A stretch of 18,221 bases of DNA from Amoebophrya sp. AT5.2 (Eukaryota > Sar > Dinophyceae > Syndiniales > Amoebophryaceae). The stretch covers positions 1 through 18,221 of the forward strand of contig RXOD01004795.1 in assembly GCA_005223375.1 (NCBI GenBank), given 5' to 3'. Both the position numbers and the translations under genes were made by a program. Positions 1 to 11,715 of the stretch are shown here, piece after piece. The notes beneath the pieces were generated by a model that was not told the DNA's origin, did no database searches, and saw only the letters and a list, made by a program, of their open reading frames with translations. Each line of letters starts with the position of its first letter. Position 1 is the first letter of the stretch.

Positions 1-681
1 CCCGCCGTCTGGGTGCACATGCAGGACGACAGGTTCGCGTCGCCCCCACGCGTGTCGCGCGCCGCGGCCGCCTGGTGTCCGGGACAGAACGACGTGGTGC
101 GCGAGAAGTGTCCGGGCGATCTGTACGTCCAAGAAGCAGAGGAACAACAACGACTAGCGACATCTTCAAACAACGCCCCGCAACTTTGCAAGACGATCTG
201 TCTCGGCCCGCGGGCGCTGTCGAAGGACGAGTTGGAGGCTGCGGTGACGATCGACGGGGAAAAGCGCGCAGCGGGCACAGCGTCCGTGTTCGAAGAACTT
301 GCCCTGATGAACTACGTGGACCGGGAGACGGGGCGACTCCTGCGGGACCCGCGCGCGGACCCAGGCTGGCAGGGGAGGCTCTTCCGCGGCGTGCGGGGCC
401 GCAAGAGCATGAGCGCGGCGCAGACAAAAGCCTTGCTGAACGTAGAAGAACTGTTGAACCGCGGCTACGGAGAGCACGAGTTTGCGAGCGACAAGGCGAG
501 CACAGCGTTGGAGTTTTTGCTGGGGAGGAGCAAGGTGGATGCACTAGGCGCAGGGGGAGATGCGGGGGGGCCTGACTCTGCATCAGGCTCGTGGTCGAGC
601 CAGCCAGACAGGGATGACACTCGCGGCAATAAAGACAATTCGCAGCAGCTTGATGCGTCAAAGGAAGCAGACTTGCTGTGA
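1..681 (+). CDS. 3' part of an unrecognised protein, 5' end outside the window
   Basis: The frame is open from base 1 and ends at TGA 679-681, so the first Met at 13 need not be the true start. The visible 226 codons have a strong preference for G/C in the third position, as in the sure genes of this window. The middle part (about residues 70-170 counted from Met13) looks globular and helical, with a conserved-looking patch around LMNYVDRETGRLLRDP and KALLNVEELLNRGYG. The last 50 residues are Gly/Ser/Asp-rich and probably disordered. I do not recognise the family and see no signal peptide or membrane segment in this part. It is probably a real gene because of its codon bias and continuous frame; overlapping frames at 75-575 (plus) and 166-477 (minus) look like shadows. 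Confidence 0.6.
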   Translation, partial: PAVWVHMQDDRFASPPRVSRAAAAWCPGQNDVVREKCPGDLYVQEAEEQQRLATSSNNAPQLCKTICLGPRALSKDELEAAVTIDGEKRAAGTASVFEELALMNYVDRETGRLLRDPRADPGWQGRLFRGVRGRKSMSAAQTKALLNVEELLNRGYGEHEFASDKASTALEFLLGRSKVDALGAGGDAGGPDSASGSWSSQPDRDDTRGNKDNSQQLDASKEADLL

Positions 682-708
682 CAATGGCGGCAACATCATG
701 CGCAAACC

Positions 709-1056
709 TTACTGACACTGCTCGCTTTCAAAAAGCTTGGCTCCGGCATAAAGAGCCGCGGACCACCACGTGGTCACTACATACGCAAAAGTCAGATTCT
801 CATTCGACGCACCACCGCCTCCGCTCTGCGCTACGTACTGAGGAGCTTGGGGCTGGACACGCAATTGAGCGAAAACTTCTGTGTCAATGTGTGCGAGGGT
901 TTTGTCCGACGAGTAGAGGTACTTGCCTAGTATGGCTGGCGGCCTTGTTGGATAGAGGTAGTGTTGCCGGAAGAACGAGCCAGTTGTAGTTTCACCGTTC
1001 TTCGTATGGATCTGGTTACGGATACGGTGTGTGAATGCGCGCAGTAATTCGATCAT
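709..1056 (-). CDS. possible small minus-strand gene, about 115 residues, unknown
   Basis: On the minus strand an ATG at 1056-1054 opens a frame of about 115 codons ending at 709. The composition is protein-like: a basic N-terminus (LLRAFTHRIRNQ), aromatic-rich middle (FFRQHYLYPTRPP) and a semi-hydrophobic stretch near the C-terminus (YVVTTWWSAALYAGAKLF) that could be a membrane anchor. Codons are varied and not repetitive. The frame also extends upstream to 1101 without a Met. It would be convergent with the gene ending at 681 (28 nt apart) and divergent from the SWIM gene starting at 1148, sharing a leader of about 90 nt. A small organellar membrane protein is conceivable, but this is a guess. 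It is the only minus-strand candidate with reasonable support, and it breaks the otherwise one-way gene order. Confidence 0.4.
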   Translation of the reverse strand: MIELLRAFTHRIRNQIHTKNGETTTGSFFRQHYLYPTRPPAILGKYLYSSDKTLAHIDTEVFAQLRVQPQAPQYVAQSGGGGASNENLTFAYVVTTWWSAALYAGAKLFESEQCQ

Positions 1057-1147
1057 GATACATTTGACGAACCTGGATTGCAGTTCCACTTGGCACGCCA
1101 ATAATAAAAAAAGATGAATCGACCGTAGTTCGTCCTCGCGCAGAGCG

Positions 1148-1768
1148 ATGATGATGTGTGCCGTGGTTGAAGCTGATGATGATGGCGCGGACCTCGGTTT
1201 GGTGGTTGAAGCTGCTCGGCCGGCTCCCTCTGTCGCGCAGGTGCTCGCGCGGCTCGACGACGAACTGGTTGAGAACCGGCTTTTTCTGCTTTCGTGCCTG
1301 TTTCCGCCGACGGTGTTCGCGGCGGCGCTTTCTTTGATCGAGAACGAGAAAATGCAGTTCTATTCCTGCTTGCGGTCGCCGCGCCCGGAGGCGGAGCAAG
1401 AACGTAAGGAACAACAGGAGCATACTTCTGAAATGCCACAAGCGGAGGTCGTGCCGGTCCCGATGGACGTCGAGGTTGACGCTCCGTCGCCAGCACCAGC
1501 ACGACAAGTAGGAGCTGCACGACCCAACGAAAGACCCATGGCTGGGTTCTTGGCCACTACCGAGAATGGGTGTCCGGTATTCCTGAATGTGCAGTATTGC
1601 GGCGAATGCCATAGTAGCAGCGTTTGGTGTAAACACCTTGTTGCGGCCGCGCTGGCGGCGAAGGTGCCGGAAATCGCCGTGCCGTGTGCGCGGGTAGTCT
1701 CTGCGCGAGGGTATGCAGACGTGTTAAGTCATGCACAGAAGTGCGTCGCGAAAGTACAGGCAAGCTGA
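1148..1768 (+). CDS. SWIM zinc-finger protein, SWS1/ZSWIM7-like
   Basis: A single-exon frame of 206 residues starts at a run of three ATGs (1148, 1151, 1154). Residues about 36-80 (ELVENRLFLLSCLF, then AALSLIENE and a CLRSP segment) resemble the N-terminal part of ZSWIM7/SWS1, where a short helical region ending in 'ALDLVD' precedes a Ser-Pro segment. Residues 133-170 form a SWIM-like finger, with candidate ligands C151, C154, C161 and H163, followed by a helix (LVAAALAAK). SWS1 proteins work with RAD51 paralogues in the Shu complex to promote RAD51 filaments in homologous recombination. Odd points are the CxxC spacing instead of the usual CxC and a 50-residue acidic/Pro/Ala-rich insert (about 81-132). 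The product is inferred from pattern memory, and a degenerate SWIM protein of another subfamily is possible. Confidence 0.6.
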   Translation: MMMCAVVEADDDGADLGLVVEAARPAPSVAQVLARLDDELVENRLFLLSCLFPPTVFAAALSLIENEKMQFYSCLRSPRPEAEQERKEQQEHTSEMPQAEVVPVPMDVEVDAPSPAPARQVGAARPNERPMAGFLATTENGCPVFLNVQYCGECHSSSVWCKHLVAAALAAKVPEIAVPCARVVSARGYADVLSHAQKCVAKVQAS

Positions 1769-2120
1769 GATTGGTATTCCAAATTCCACGATGCCCTTCG
1801 GGATCAGGAGGCTGCCCGCGGGAACGACTCCAAAAGAGAACCTGCGCGGGAAGAACGGACGCTGCACTAAATTGACGCGTTTACTTTGTCGAACGGTGGT
1901 TCGAGCTCGTCTCTCAAAGGGTAGAGACACGACCGGACTTCCGGCGTGCAGCGCCGGGCGCGCTCTGTGCCTCTCGGATGGTTCCTCCTGTCGTGTCCTC
2001 GTGCGTCATCAGGATCGCTTTTTTCTCGCGGCCAAATGATCATCTACTTTTTTTTAAAGCAGTTGGAGCGCGGCCAAAGTCGCTGCGGCGAGAAGGCGAC
2101 CCACGATTTATTATCCACCG
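1769..2120 (+). other. intergenic stretch with one stem-loop
   Basis: I see no convincing gene between the SWIM gene and the helical-repeat gene; short frames on both strands here have no protein-like features. It holds an imperfect inverted repeat: TCGTCTCT at 1907-1914 pairs with AGAGACACGA at 1923-1932 with a two-base bulge. This could form a hairpin in the 3' region of the upstream transcript, but no function can be assigned. A T-rich tract (2048-2055) precedes the next start. Confidence 0.5.
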
Positions 2121-4294
2121 ATGATGGCGCGATCGGCTTTGGGTGCGCCGACCACCCGTTCCTGGCGCGCCGGGGGTCTGACCGGATCCTGCATCGGCAT
2201 CATGCCGCGTCGCGTAGGCGGGGAACCAGCTCGACCATCCTCGACACGAGACCTTCCCACGTCGAACAATAGAGCGCAGCGGCGGCACGAAAGCACTACG
2301 GCGGACACGCAGGACCGCGTGAAGCAGCCGGTGCTGAAGAAGCGTCTGGTGACGGACTACAAGAAGAACACGCTGACGCCGCACCTGGAGTGGCAGATCT
2401 CACGCTGCATCGGTCGGGGGTACGGCCCCGACGAAATCAACCGCATTGCCAGGGCCTACACCATGGTGCCCCACATCAACAAGGGCATGTGCCGCGAAAT
2501 ATCCAGAGTGGTACTTATCGATCCATAGTTCTTCGTTGTGCAGCTGCGCCGGCCTCGTCCTATCTGCAGCTTTCTATCGATAAAATCGATAGAGTTCAAT
2601 GATATCATCCATCGATTGTTCTCGATCACTTCATCTTCCACCGACGTTTGACCGTACAGCTGAAGTACCGGATGGTGATGTTTAGCGGGCTGAACCTGGT
2701 GGAGACGATCTCGACGATGCACGAGCTGCTGCCGGAGGACGAGGAACTGTTCGAGATGTTTGGCGAGCGCGTGATCGACGTGATGGACGAGCTGAACGCC
2801 CTAAACCTGATCGGCATCATCCGCGTCTACAACAAGATCCAGCACTACGAGGTGCTGCAGGTGCTCGTGCCGCGGCTGCAGGCGCTGCTGCGCGACTACG
2901 ACCCCCAGGAGCTCTCCGAGATGCTGATCGCGCTGGCGCAATCCTCCACCGCGGTACACGACATCGACGTGCTCTGCTGCCTGCTACCGGAAATCATGCG
3001 CCGCATCCAAGAAGTGCCGCTGCAGGTACTCTTCTTCGTGTAGCTAAGTATTGTCGGTGTTCCCCTAGTACGGGGGAGGACTTCTAGTTGAACTTACTTC
3101 GTGATCGTGGGTGGAGAAAAAATCGCTGGAAAAGAAAGCGTGTAGCAGTCACGCACGATTGTTGATTTACAGAATACACGCCAACTGCCACAGCTGCTTT
3201 ACTAAGTGTTTCATTTGCTTTTCAACGAACTGGTGAACAAGGTGAAGATAACGAACCTGTGGTGCGTGACGAAGATGAAGATCATTCACGACGAGATGTT
3301 GGACGTGGTCGCGCAGGAGCTGCACCGGCCCGAGCTGACGCGCGGCATGCCCGCCCGCCAGCTTTCGCGGCTCCTCTGGATCTACGCGCGGTGCGGGCAA
3401 CTGACGCGCGTGCTGCCACCCTTGCGGCCGCTCGTGCAGGCCGAGCTCGGGAATTTTACCGCAAAAGACTTCGCGCGCCTGGCGCAGGCGCTGCCGCACG
3501 AAGACAACGCCGAGTTTTTGCACCTGCTGCAACAAATTGCAGAGACACTCGTCGCATCTCCTCGTCCATCGAGTTCGGGGACGAGGACATCGAGGAGTTA
3601 TACGAGCTCGTCGAACATCAACGGGAATTCTGCGTCGACCTGGACTCCAGCTGCTGGTGGGGATCTTCGTGACGAGGAAGGGGACGGTGCGGCCGCTTCG
3701 CGGGACGAAGGACGAGCGGATGAAATTGTACCAGGCACTGAAAATGCGCCCTCGTCCCCCGCATCCGGAGCAGCCTCCACATCCACTACAGCAAGTCCGG
3801 AGCCGCAGGAGGACCCATTAAGAAGACCGGATCTCCCTTTCGGCGCTTGTCCGGGGATCAGCGACATGGGCCGCAAGGACGTCATTCTGTTCCTCTACGG
3901 CATGGTGAGGTGCCGGTTTCTGGACATCAGCGAGACGCCCGACTTCGACCGCGAGCGCGAGACAAGGGACGAGGAAGGACGGCGCAAGGACGCCTTTTAC
4001 ACGCTCTTCGAGTACTTTCACGAGGAGCAGGACTTCTTCGAAAGGGACGAGCTGGAGCGAATCGTGACGACACTCTGGTTTCACGAAGAGTACCGCATGT
4101 GCATCGAACTCCTGCCGAAATCGTGGACCCCGGTGGTGGATGAGGTCTGCCTCATGCTCGAGAACCGGGAAGATAGCGATGGAGCGAACCTGGAGCAAAT
4201 CGAAGCAGCTTCATTTTCAAACAAATCCGGCGGAGGTGGTCCCCGCGCGCCGCTTACACGAGATGAAAGTAAATCGGCGTCGTCCATGTCCTGA
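2121..4294 (+). CDS. helical-repeat protein, organellar RNA-binding-like (OPR/HPR type), 3 exons
   Basis: Exons 2121-2510, 2660-3025 and 3242-4294 join in phase 0 at GT-AG sites to give 602 residues. The first intron runs 2511-2659 (GTACTT...TACAG). The second runs 3026-3241 (GTACTC...AACAAG) and has a good branch-point candidate TACTAA at 3200-3205. The joint VPLQ|VKITNLW restores a repeat spacing typical of helical RNA-binding repeats, which supports it. The first 60 residues are rich in Arg, Ser and Ala with few acids, as in a mitochondrial presequence. Residues about 85-370 are helical repeats with motifs such as ISRCIGRGYGPDEINRIARAY and LSEMLIALAQ. A long Ser/Thr/Gly/Glu-rich linker follows (about 365-460), then a second helical block (MGRKDVILFLYGMV, FEYFHEEQDFFERDELERI). 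No RAP domain is seen. Families of this kind bind organellar RNAs; here that is inference. The linker shows competing reading frames (see findings). Confidence 0.65.
2574..2592. repeat. perfect 8-bp hairpin in an intron
   Basis: CTATCGAT (2574-2581) and ATCGATAG (2585-2592) are exact inverse complements around a 3-nt AAA loop. They lie inside the first intron (2511-2659) of the helical-repeat gene. Confidence 0.85.
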
Positions 4295-4765
4295 CCACTG
4301 CCCAGGAAAATGTTTTACTGAAGATGTTCCTGCAGAAGTTGGGTGCATACTTACATAAAAGATGGAAGAGAGCGAGAGCCATCAACTACTTCGCTACCAT
4401 CTCGGATACAGACAGCAGGACTTGCTACCCTCGCATTTCTACCCGGCGACAGAGTTAGTTGCTCAGCGCGCAGTTGCGTTCGCATGAGACGAGCCAGCGT
4501 GTCCACGACGCGTACCACGACGACCCGCAATAGCGGTCCTTCACATGAAAAAGAATCAGAGCCAAGAGAAGTGTGGAGGATGCATGAGTGATAGAGACGA
4601 GCGCCACGGCCGCGCAAGAGCGTCTACCTATATTAATTGATTTTCCTGCACTAGTAAGTCTCGCCGTGAAGCCGGCGGCGAGAGTTTGATCGTCTCCAGA
4701 ACTACTCACAGCGCCTCTTTACCGCACCTACTCGCGCCTGTCGATTTAGTACAAAAACAGAAAAG
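4295..4765 (+). other. intergenic/leader region with an 8-bp stem-loop
   Basis: No gene is supported here. TCTCGCCG (4659-4666) and CGGCGAGA (4676-4683) form a perfect 8-bp inverted repeat with a 9-nt loop, about 85 nt before the TVP15-like start codon. A GTAAGT at 4654-4659 touches the left arm, so a 5'-untranslated intron beginning there is possible, but no acceptor can be assigned with confidence. Several short minus-strand frames (for example 4455-4709) lack convincing protein features. Confidence 0.5.
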
Positions 4766-5677
4766 ATGTATACTCCGGGCGGGCCTGGTTCACCCGGCGC
4801 CGGCATGTACAGCCAGGTGCCGGTGGGTGCGGGCCAGATCCCGGTTGTGGTCTCGCGGCCCAAGGAAAAGGTGGAGGCCCTGCTGAACCTGCTCACCATT
4901 GTTGTAGCCTGTTTGGGCCTCATTCTGCCCGCGGTCTGCCTTGCGAACTACCCCCAGGGCGCCCTCACGGAGCCCGTCATGTTTCTGGAGAAAGTATACC
5001 TCGTCGTCTTCGCCGGCTTCCTGCTCGTCATGGAAATCAGCCACGGTACTAGAATAAAGACCTACACCTACTACCTCGGCGCCGATTACTGTATCACGAC
5101 TCGATCATCATGATCATGGTAGGTCTCATTCTCACTCCCTCTCTACTCTGTACTGTTTCTCGCAGGTGGCTACGCTGCGCTGCACAACGTGCAATTTGGC
5201 ATTTACACTGGTGCGAAGTTGCTTTACCGGCTGACGGGAAAGGGAATCTTTACCGTCTTCATCGGCTGCAACTGCTTCAACATGCTTAACGACGACACGC
5301 AGTCCGGCTTTCTCCAGGTTTGCATTTACGCAACCGCCTTCACCATCGTCGCGGTCGGGGTGCTGCTCATGCTGGCAGGTGCCGTTGCTGTTTGGGGTTT
5401 TTTGACCTTGTTTCCTCGTGGAGGATGTGAAAGTGGAAGTATGACATTCCACCTCATTTTTGTGCATCTACATCGAGGGGTGGCTCTCAAGGATGTTCGT
5501 GTTGTGATTCCGAATGTCGCTGAAATTTTCTTCGATCAAAGCTTCCCCTTTCCGCCCTGGATTTCTTTTATAAAAGCAGGCCACACACGACAAGCTCCAG
5601 CGATTCCACTACACAGCGGACCGGATCAAGCAGCAAGGAAAACGACCAAAATGAACCCCCCGGAAGATCCAAAATAA
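4766..5677 (+). CDS. COPI-associated / TVP15-like Golgi membrane protein, 3 exons
   Basis: Exons 4766-5045, 5166-5378 and about 5580 to 5677 give about 196 residues. Intron 5046-5165 (GTACTA...CGCAG, phase 1) is firm: it contains stops and its removal joins MEISH to GGYAALHNVQ. The predicted protein has a Gly/Pro-rich cytosolic N-terminus (1-30) and four hydrophobic segments at about 38-60, 76-92, 119-134 and 142-164. The motif LYRLTGKGIFTVFIGCN before and in the third helix resembles the 'GRGlfyiflG' signature of the COPI-associated family (PF08507; yeast Tvp15), whose members sit in Golgi membranes and take part in vesicle traffic. The last junction is uncertain. A GT-AG intron 5379-5579 keeps a phase-1 frame ending at TAA 5675-5677. 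A one-base shift at the acceptor gives a more G/C3-biased tail (THDKLQRFHYTADRIKQQ) ending at TGA 5652-5654. Confidence 0.65.
5046..5165 (+). other. intron with nested inverted repeats
   Basis: This 120-nt GT-AG intron of the TVP15-like gene contains AGACCTAC (5058-5065) and its exact inverse complement GTAGGTCT (5119-5126). Inside lies a second pair, GATCAT (5103-5108) and ATGATC (5110-5115). The outer arms enclose more than half of the intron, so the spliced-out RNA could fold into a long hairpin. A pyrimidine-rich stretch precedes the CGCAG acceptor. Confidence 0.7.
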
Positions 5678-5933
5678 TAATTTTCCATCTGACACCTCTC
5701 CACTTTCCTCACCCGTTATAAGCCTACTACTTATCTCTCTTCTCTTTAGTTCCTTCGCTCTTCAGGCTAGATTTTTGATCTTACAACTCTAATATAAGTA
5801 AAAGACGGGTCGAACGCAAGTAGAACACGACCTGCAGAGGAGGGGAGGGAAGCGAAGCGACGCTGAAGAGAAGGGGAAATGGCGGGAAGTGGTAAAAAGA
5901 GAACCACAGGAACAGGCGTGGCCGCGGGCTGCA
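5678..5933 (+). other. intergenic stretch with an upstream out-of-frame ATG
   Basis: No supported gene lies here. A short frame beginning at ATG 5879 runs 37 codons to TAG 5990-5992. It overlaps the proposed start of the next gene (5934) in another frame and has a Lys/Cys-rich, unremarkable translation. It could act as an upstream ORF or mean that the true start differs. Confidence 0.4.
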
Positions 5934-6765
5934 ATGCCTCTGACAATCCGCAATGCAGGAAGAAAGAGAAATGTGGGAAATCGAAATCCTAGTCGTACTT
6001 ATACCGCCGCGCGATTAACATCATCGAAACATAAAAGATAAACTTACTTCAGGTGGGCAGAAGAGCCTCGCGCTGAACAGCATCCGATCAAAGCTCCTGA
6101 GCTGGCGGAATGACGACGGGAGTCTGTTGATTCCCCACATCGAGTTCGACCCGGAGTCATCCTCCATGCTCTTGGACAAACTGAACCGGCGGGAGGGCCT
6201 CGACAGCTTCCTAAACCAGTTCGCGGAGACCTACCGGGGGCAGGCGCTCACGAAAAAAGAGTTCCAGGACCTCTGCCGACTCGTCAACAGGGAACCCAGA
6301 TTCACGTACCGAAGAAATTTCAAGTGCATGATGAATGTGGTTGTGCTCCAGTTGTAGCTAAAAGTTGGTTCTTTTTACGATGTTGTTCTTGCATCTTGTT
6401 TCTAGACCTAGGTAAGTAAGTAACAGTAGTTCCGGTTCCTGTGTTCAAGTACGCGCTCGTGAGTACAACTACAAGAAGAAGAAAATTAAATCATCAGGTG
6501 GCAAGAGTGGGACTTGGAGCTGATATTCGAGTCAATAACGCAGGAGCAGGTAAGCGTAACGCAATCTGTGGTCGGGATGCAGCCCAAGGAGACGGTGACA
6601 TTCGACGACATTTTCGAGTGGCTGCAGCCCGGAACGCCGCTTATGGTATGATCAGGCCCAGTCTACAGCGAGAACGAGGACGTCGCGAGCAGAGGCTCAC
6701 AACTGACATCATGTTGATAGATCACGATGCACATCGCCGGACCCATGACTCTCAATGAATTTTGA
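5934..6765 (+). CDS. unrecognised 168-residue protein with EF-hand-like helices, 4 exons
   Basis: Exons 5934-5994, 6053-6305, 6498-6645 and 6721-6765 join at GT-AG introns in phases 1, 2 and 0 to a complete frame ending at TGA 6763-6765. The introns are 58, 192 and 75 nt. The frame and phases agree throughout, and exon codons prefer G/C in position three while the introns do not. Residues about 85-150 contain helices with the F..W spacing of degenerate EF-hands (LTKKEFQDLCRLVN, QEWDLELIFESIT, VTFDDIFEWL), but no full calcium loop (DxDxDG) is visible. The N-terminus is basic. The protein might be a calmodulin-like or cytoskeletal adaptor, but I do not recognise a family. ATG 5934 is the first Met that gives a continuous frame. 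Confidence 0.5.
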
Positions 6766-7261
6766 TCGGGCGGACGCGGACCACAGCCCGAATGAATTGC
6801 GAAGATGATTAGTATGTTGCAGCTTGCTATTCATCTATACTGGATATCGTGCATCTGCATTTTGATGATCCGCCTAGCACGGACGCGTGCACGCGTACTG
6901 GAGCGCCGGAATACGTAGGCGTGTTCCCCTTCTACCGTTTGTTCGTCTCAGATTTATATAAACACTGAATTGTAGTTTTTGAAGCTCGCTGGAGAAAGTT
7001 AGCGCTTGCTTCTAGATGTCGTTCATTGCTTGAAACTGCTTCATCGACTGAAGATTCTCTCGAATCAATTTCCACAACGCTTACGGCGCTTATTTTCTCG
7101 CACCGGCCCGATACACCTCGGTCCTCGGGAGAGCATTCACTTTCGAGACGCCAGCAACGATCATACACACACAGCATGACTAACTCTAACTATCCACTTT
7201 CTTTGACGTATTAAGTACGCTCTCACAGGCTAATACACCAAAAGTACATGCCACGACGATC
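6766..7261 (+). other. intergenic stretch, nothing firm
   Basis: Nearly 500 nt separate the EF-hand-like gene from the EH-like gene. A minus-strand frame from ATG 7177 to 6932 (81 codons, Ser/Glu-rich) is possible and would be divergent from the next gene, but it has no recognisable motif. I see no repeat or RNA gene. Confidence 0.4.
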
Positions 7262-8770
7262 ATGTTGAATCTTGCATTCAAGCCCAAAGAGCAGCAGTTG
7301 TCTGCGTATGCGTACCTGACGTCGGACAGCCTCGCCAGACATCGCTGCGGCGAATGGTTTAGCACAGTCGCACTCGCGCCCGGGAAAGAGGGCGCTCGTC
7401 TTGATGGAGCAGGAGGAGGCCACGACCCAGCAGCTGGAGGACCGCACGGGGACGGGACGATAACGATCATGCGATTTTGCGAGCTGATGGCCCGCATCGC
7501 GCCGCTGCTTTCCGAGAGCCGCGCGTTCGGGCTATACCAGATGATGTCTTCCGGCGCAGCGTTCGGAAAGGATGCCTTTTTCGAGGCCCTGAAGTTGGCG
7601 GCGGTCCTAGCGGAAAAGCCCGCGGCCGTGCAAGAAACCTCTTTTGGCGGAGGTGCTGGTGCAGAAACGAGCGAGGCGGACGCGCAACACAAGAAGGAAG
7701 CGAACACTGCGCAGCTGTACCTGCAGTTTCACGCAACAGCATTGTTCGCAAAACTGGGGAAAACACGGCCGGAGGTAGCCGTAGGCGTAGCGTGTAGTTT
7801 TGTGGTCAACCATAATCTTAATCATCGTAGTATAAGGCATGCTCTGCAACTGCAACAGCAACTAAACGCAGGAGGACCCGGTCGTGCAGGTCCACCACGG
7901 ACTCGGACTCAATGAGAAGTGAAACTAATCAGGTCATCTATCGCAGCGCAACCGCATCAGGTGCAACGCCGTCACCCTCACCCCCAGCGCGGCCACCAGC
8001 CTCAGTACGGTGGGCAGACGTGGCCCGCTTGCTCGATATGCTGGAGCTAAGCCGCAATGGGATCGCGAAAGTTCGACGAAAGGTGTGCAGCAACAACAGC
8101 CTGCTTCTGGTGAACGTGCTAGACCCGCGAAGTATCTTTCTCACCGAGGATATGAGGAGCCTTTCGACTTATACTTTTGCATCGAAGATGAATTAAATTA
8201 ATTGACATTGATGAATTACTTGTTGAGAAATTATATAATTTGCAGTGGAGGTCAGGGTCACGGTCAGCATCAAAAGGTGCGCTTTGTCCCAGCGGGGCCG
8301 CTTTTCGATCAGTTTCATTGGCTACATTTCATTTCTAGGTGTAGTCGGAAGGAGATTTTAAGTACTTAGCCTGGGAAGGTCCGTCGAGCAAGAGCATCGG
8401 TAGAGCTCTCTGAGATGCCTCTCTCGACGACGTCTTACCCGAAGAAGCGGCTACTTGCTCTAAAGTATCTTCGGCCGTTGGTTTAATAGCTTTTTTTGGA
8501 CGGGAGCGGGACCTTTAGGCTGATTGTTACCCCGCTTCTGTTGCTCCAACGTTAAACAAACCCTGATATGATAAAGATTAAGTCGAAAGGCGTTGCATAC
8601 AGGAAGAGTTCAAGCGTGTGCTCCAAGACGCGCAGGACGAGCTTGCGCTCGAGGCCCAGTATGCCGGGGACAGTCCTCTTCACGGTCATCAAAGCGGAGG
8701 CGGAGGGAGTGCGGGAAGAGCGCCGTCGATACGCCCGATGACGAAATCCGGGGTCTGTGTCATCCTGTAG
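7262..8770 (+). CDS. EH/EF-hand-like protein with C-terminal CaaX box, 5 exons (tentative model)
   Basis: A phase-consistent GT-AG model uses exons 7262-7774, 7872-7918, 7961-8131, 8247-8277 and 8603-8770, giving 309 residues. Exon 1 is strong in codon bias. It has a segment rich in Gly/Ala (about 38-63), then GDGTITIMRFCELMARIA and, at 104-120, DAFFEALKLAAVLAEKP, which resembles the second EF-hand helix of EH domains ('F..AL.L.A'). EH domains bind NPF peptides in endocytic adaptors. The middle (exons 3-4) is Gln/Pro/Gly-rich and probably disordered. The last exon begins EEFKRVLQDAQDELALEAQYAG, is helical and acidic, and ends KSGVCVIL-stop. CVIL is a CaaX motif, and Leu at X favours geranylgeranylation, so the protein may be membrane-tethered. 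Exons 1 and 5 are convincing. The 42-nt intron (7919-7960) and the frame of exon 3 are weak, because another frame there (7912-8196) also has good codon use. Confidence 0.45.
8278..8602 (+). other. structured intron with three consecutive stem-loops
   Basis: This intron lies between the short Gly/Gln-rich exon and the CaaX exon of the EH-like gene. It carries three inverted repeats in a row. The first pairs CGTCGAG (8382-8388) with CTCGACG (8423-8429), with a further inner pair GCATC (8394-8398) / GATGC (8414-8418). The second pairs CCGAAGA (8439-8445) with TCTTCGG (8468-8474), plus an inner TACTT/AAGTA. The third pairs GAGCGGG (8504-8510) with CCCGCTTC (8531-8538), with one bulge. Such an arrangement could be an intron-encoded small RNA or an insertion element. 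I found no clear C/D or H/ACA boxes in the expected places. Confidence 0.55.

Positions 8771-11715
<2,945 letters not shown>

Noticed and set aside
1016..1636. 206-codon minus-strand frame opposite the SWIM gene
   Set aside because: Its translation is Arg/His-rich and compositionally odd, typical of an antisense shadow, while the plus strand shows SWIM-like features.
1895..1906. GGTTCGAG, resembling a tRNA T-loop
   Set aside because: No acceptor stem, anticodon arm or D-arm can be built around it.
6932..7177. Minus-strand frame of 81 codons with a true ATG
   Set aside because: No motif, moderate codon use and short length; kept only as a remark in the intergenic entry.
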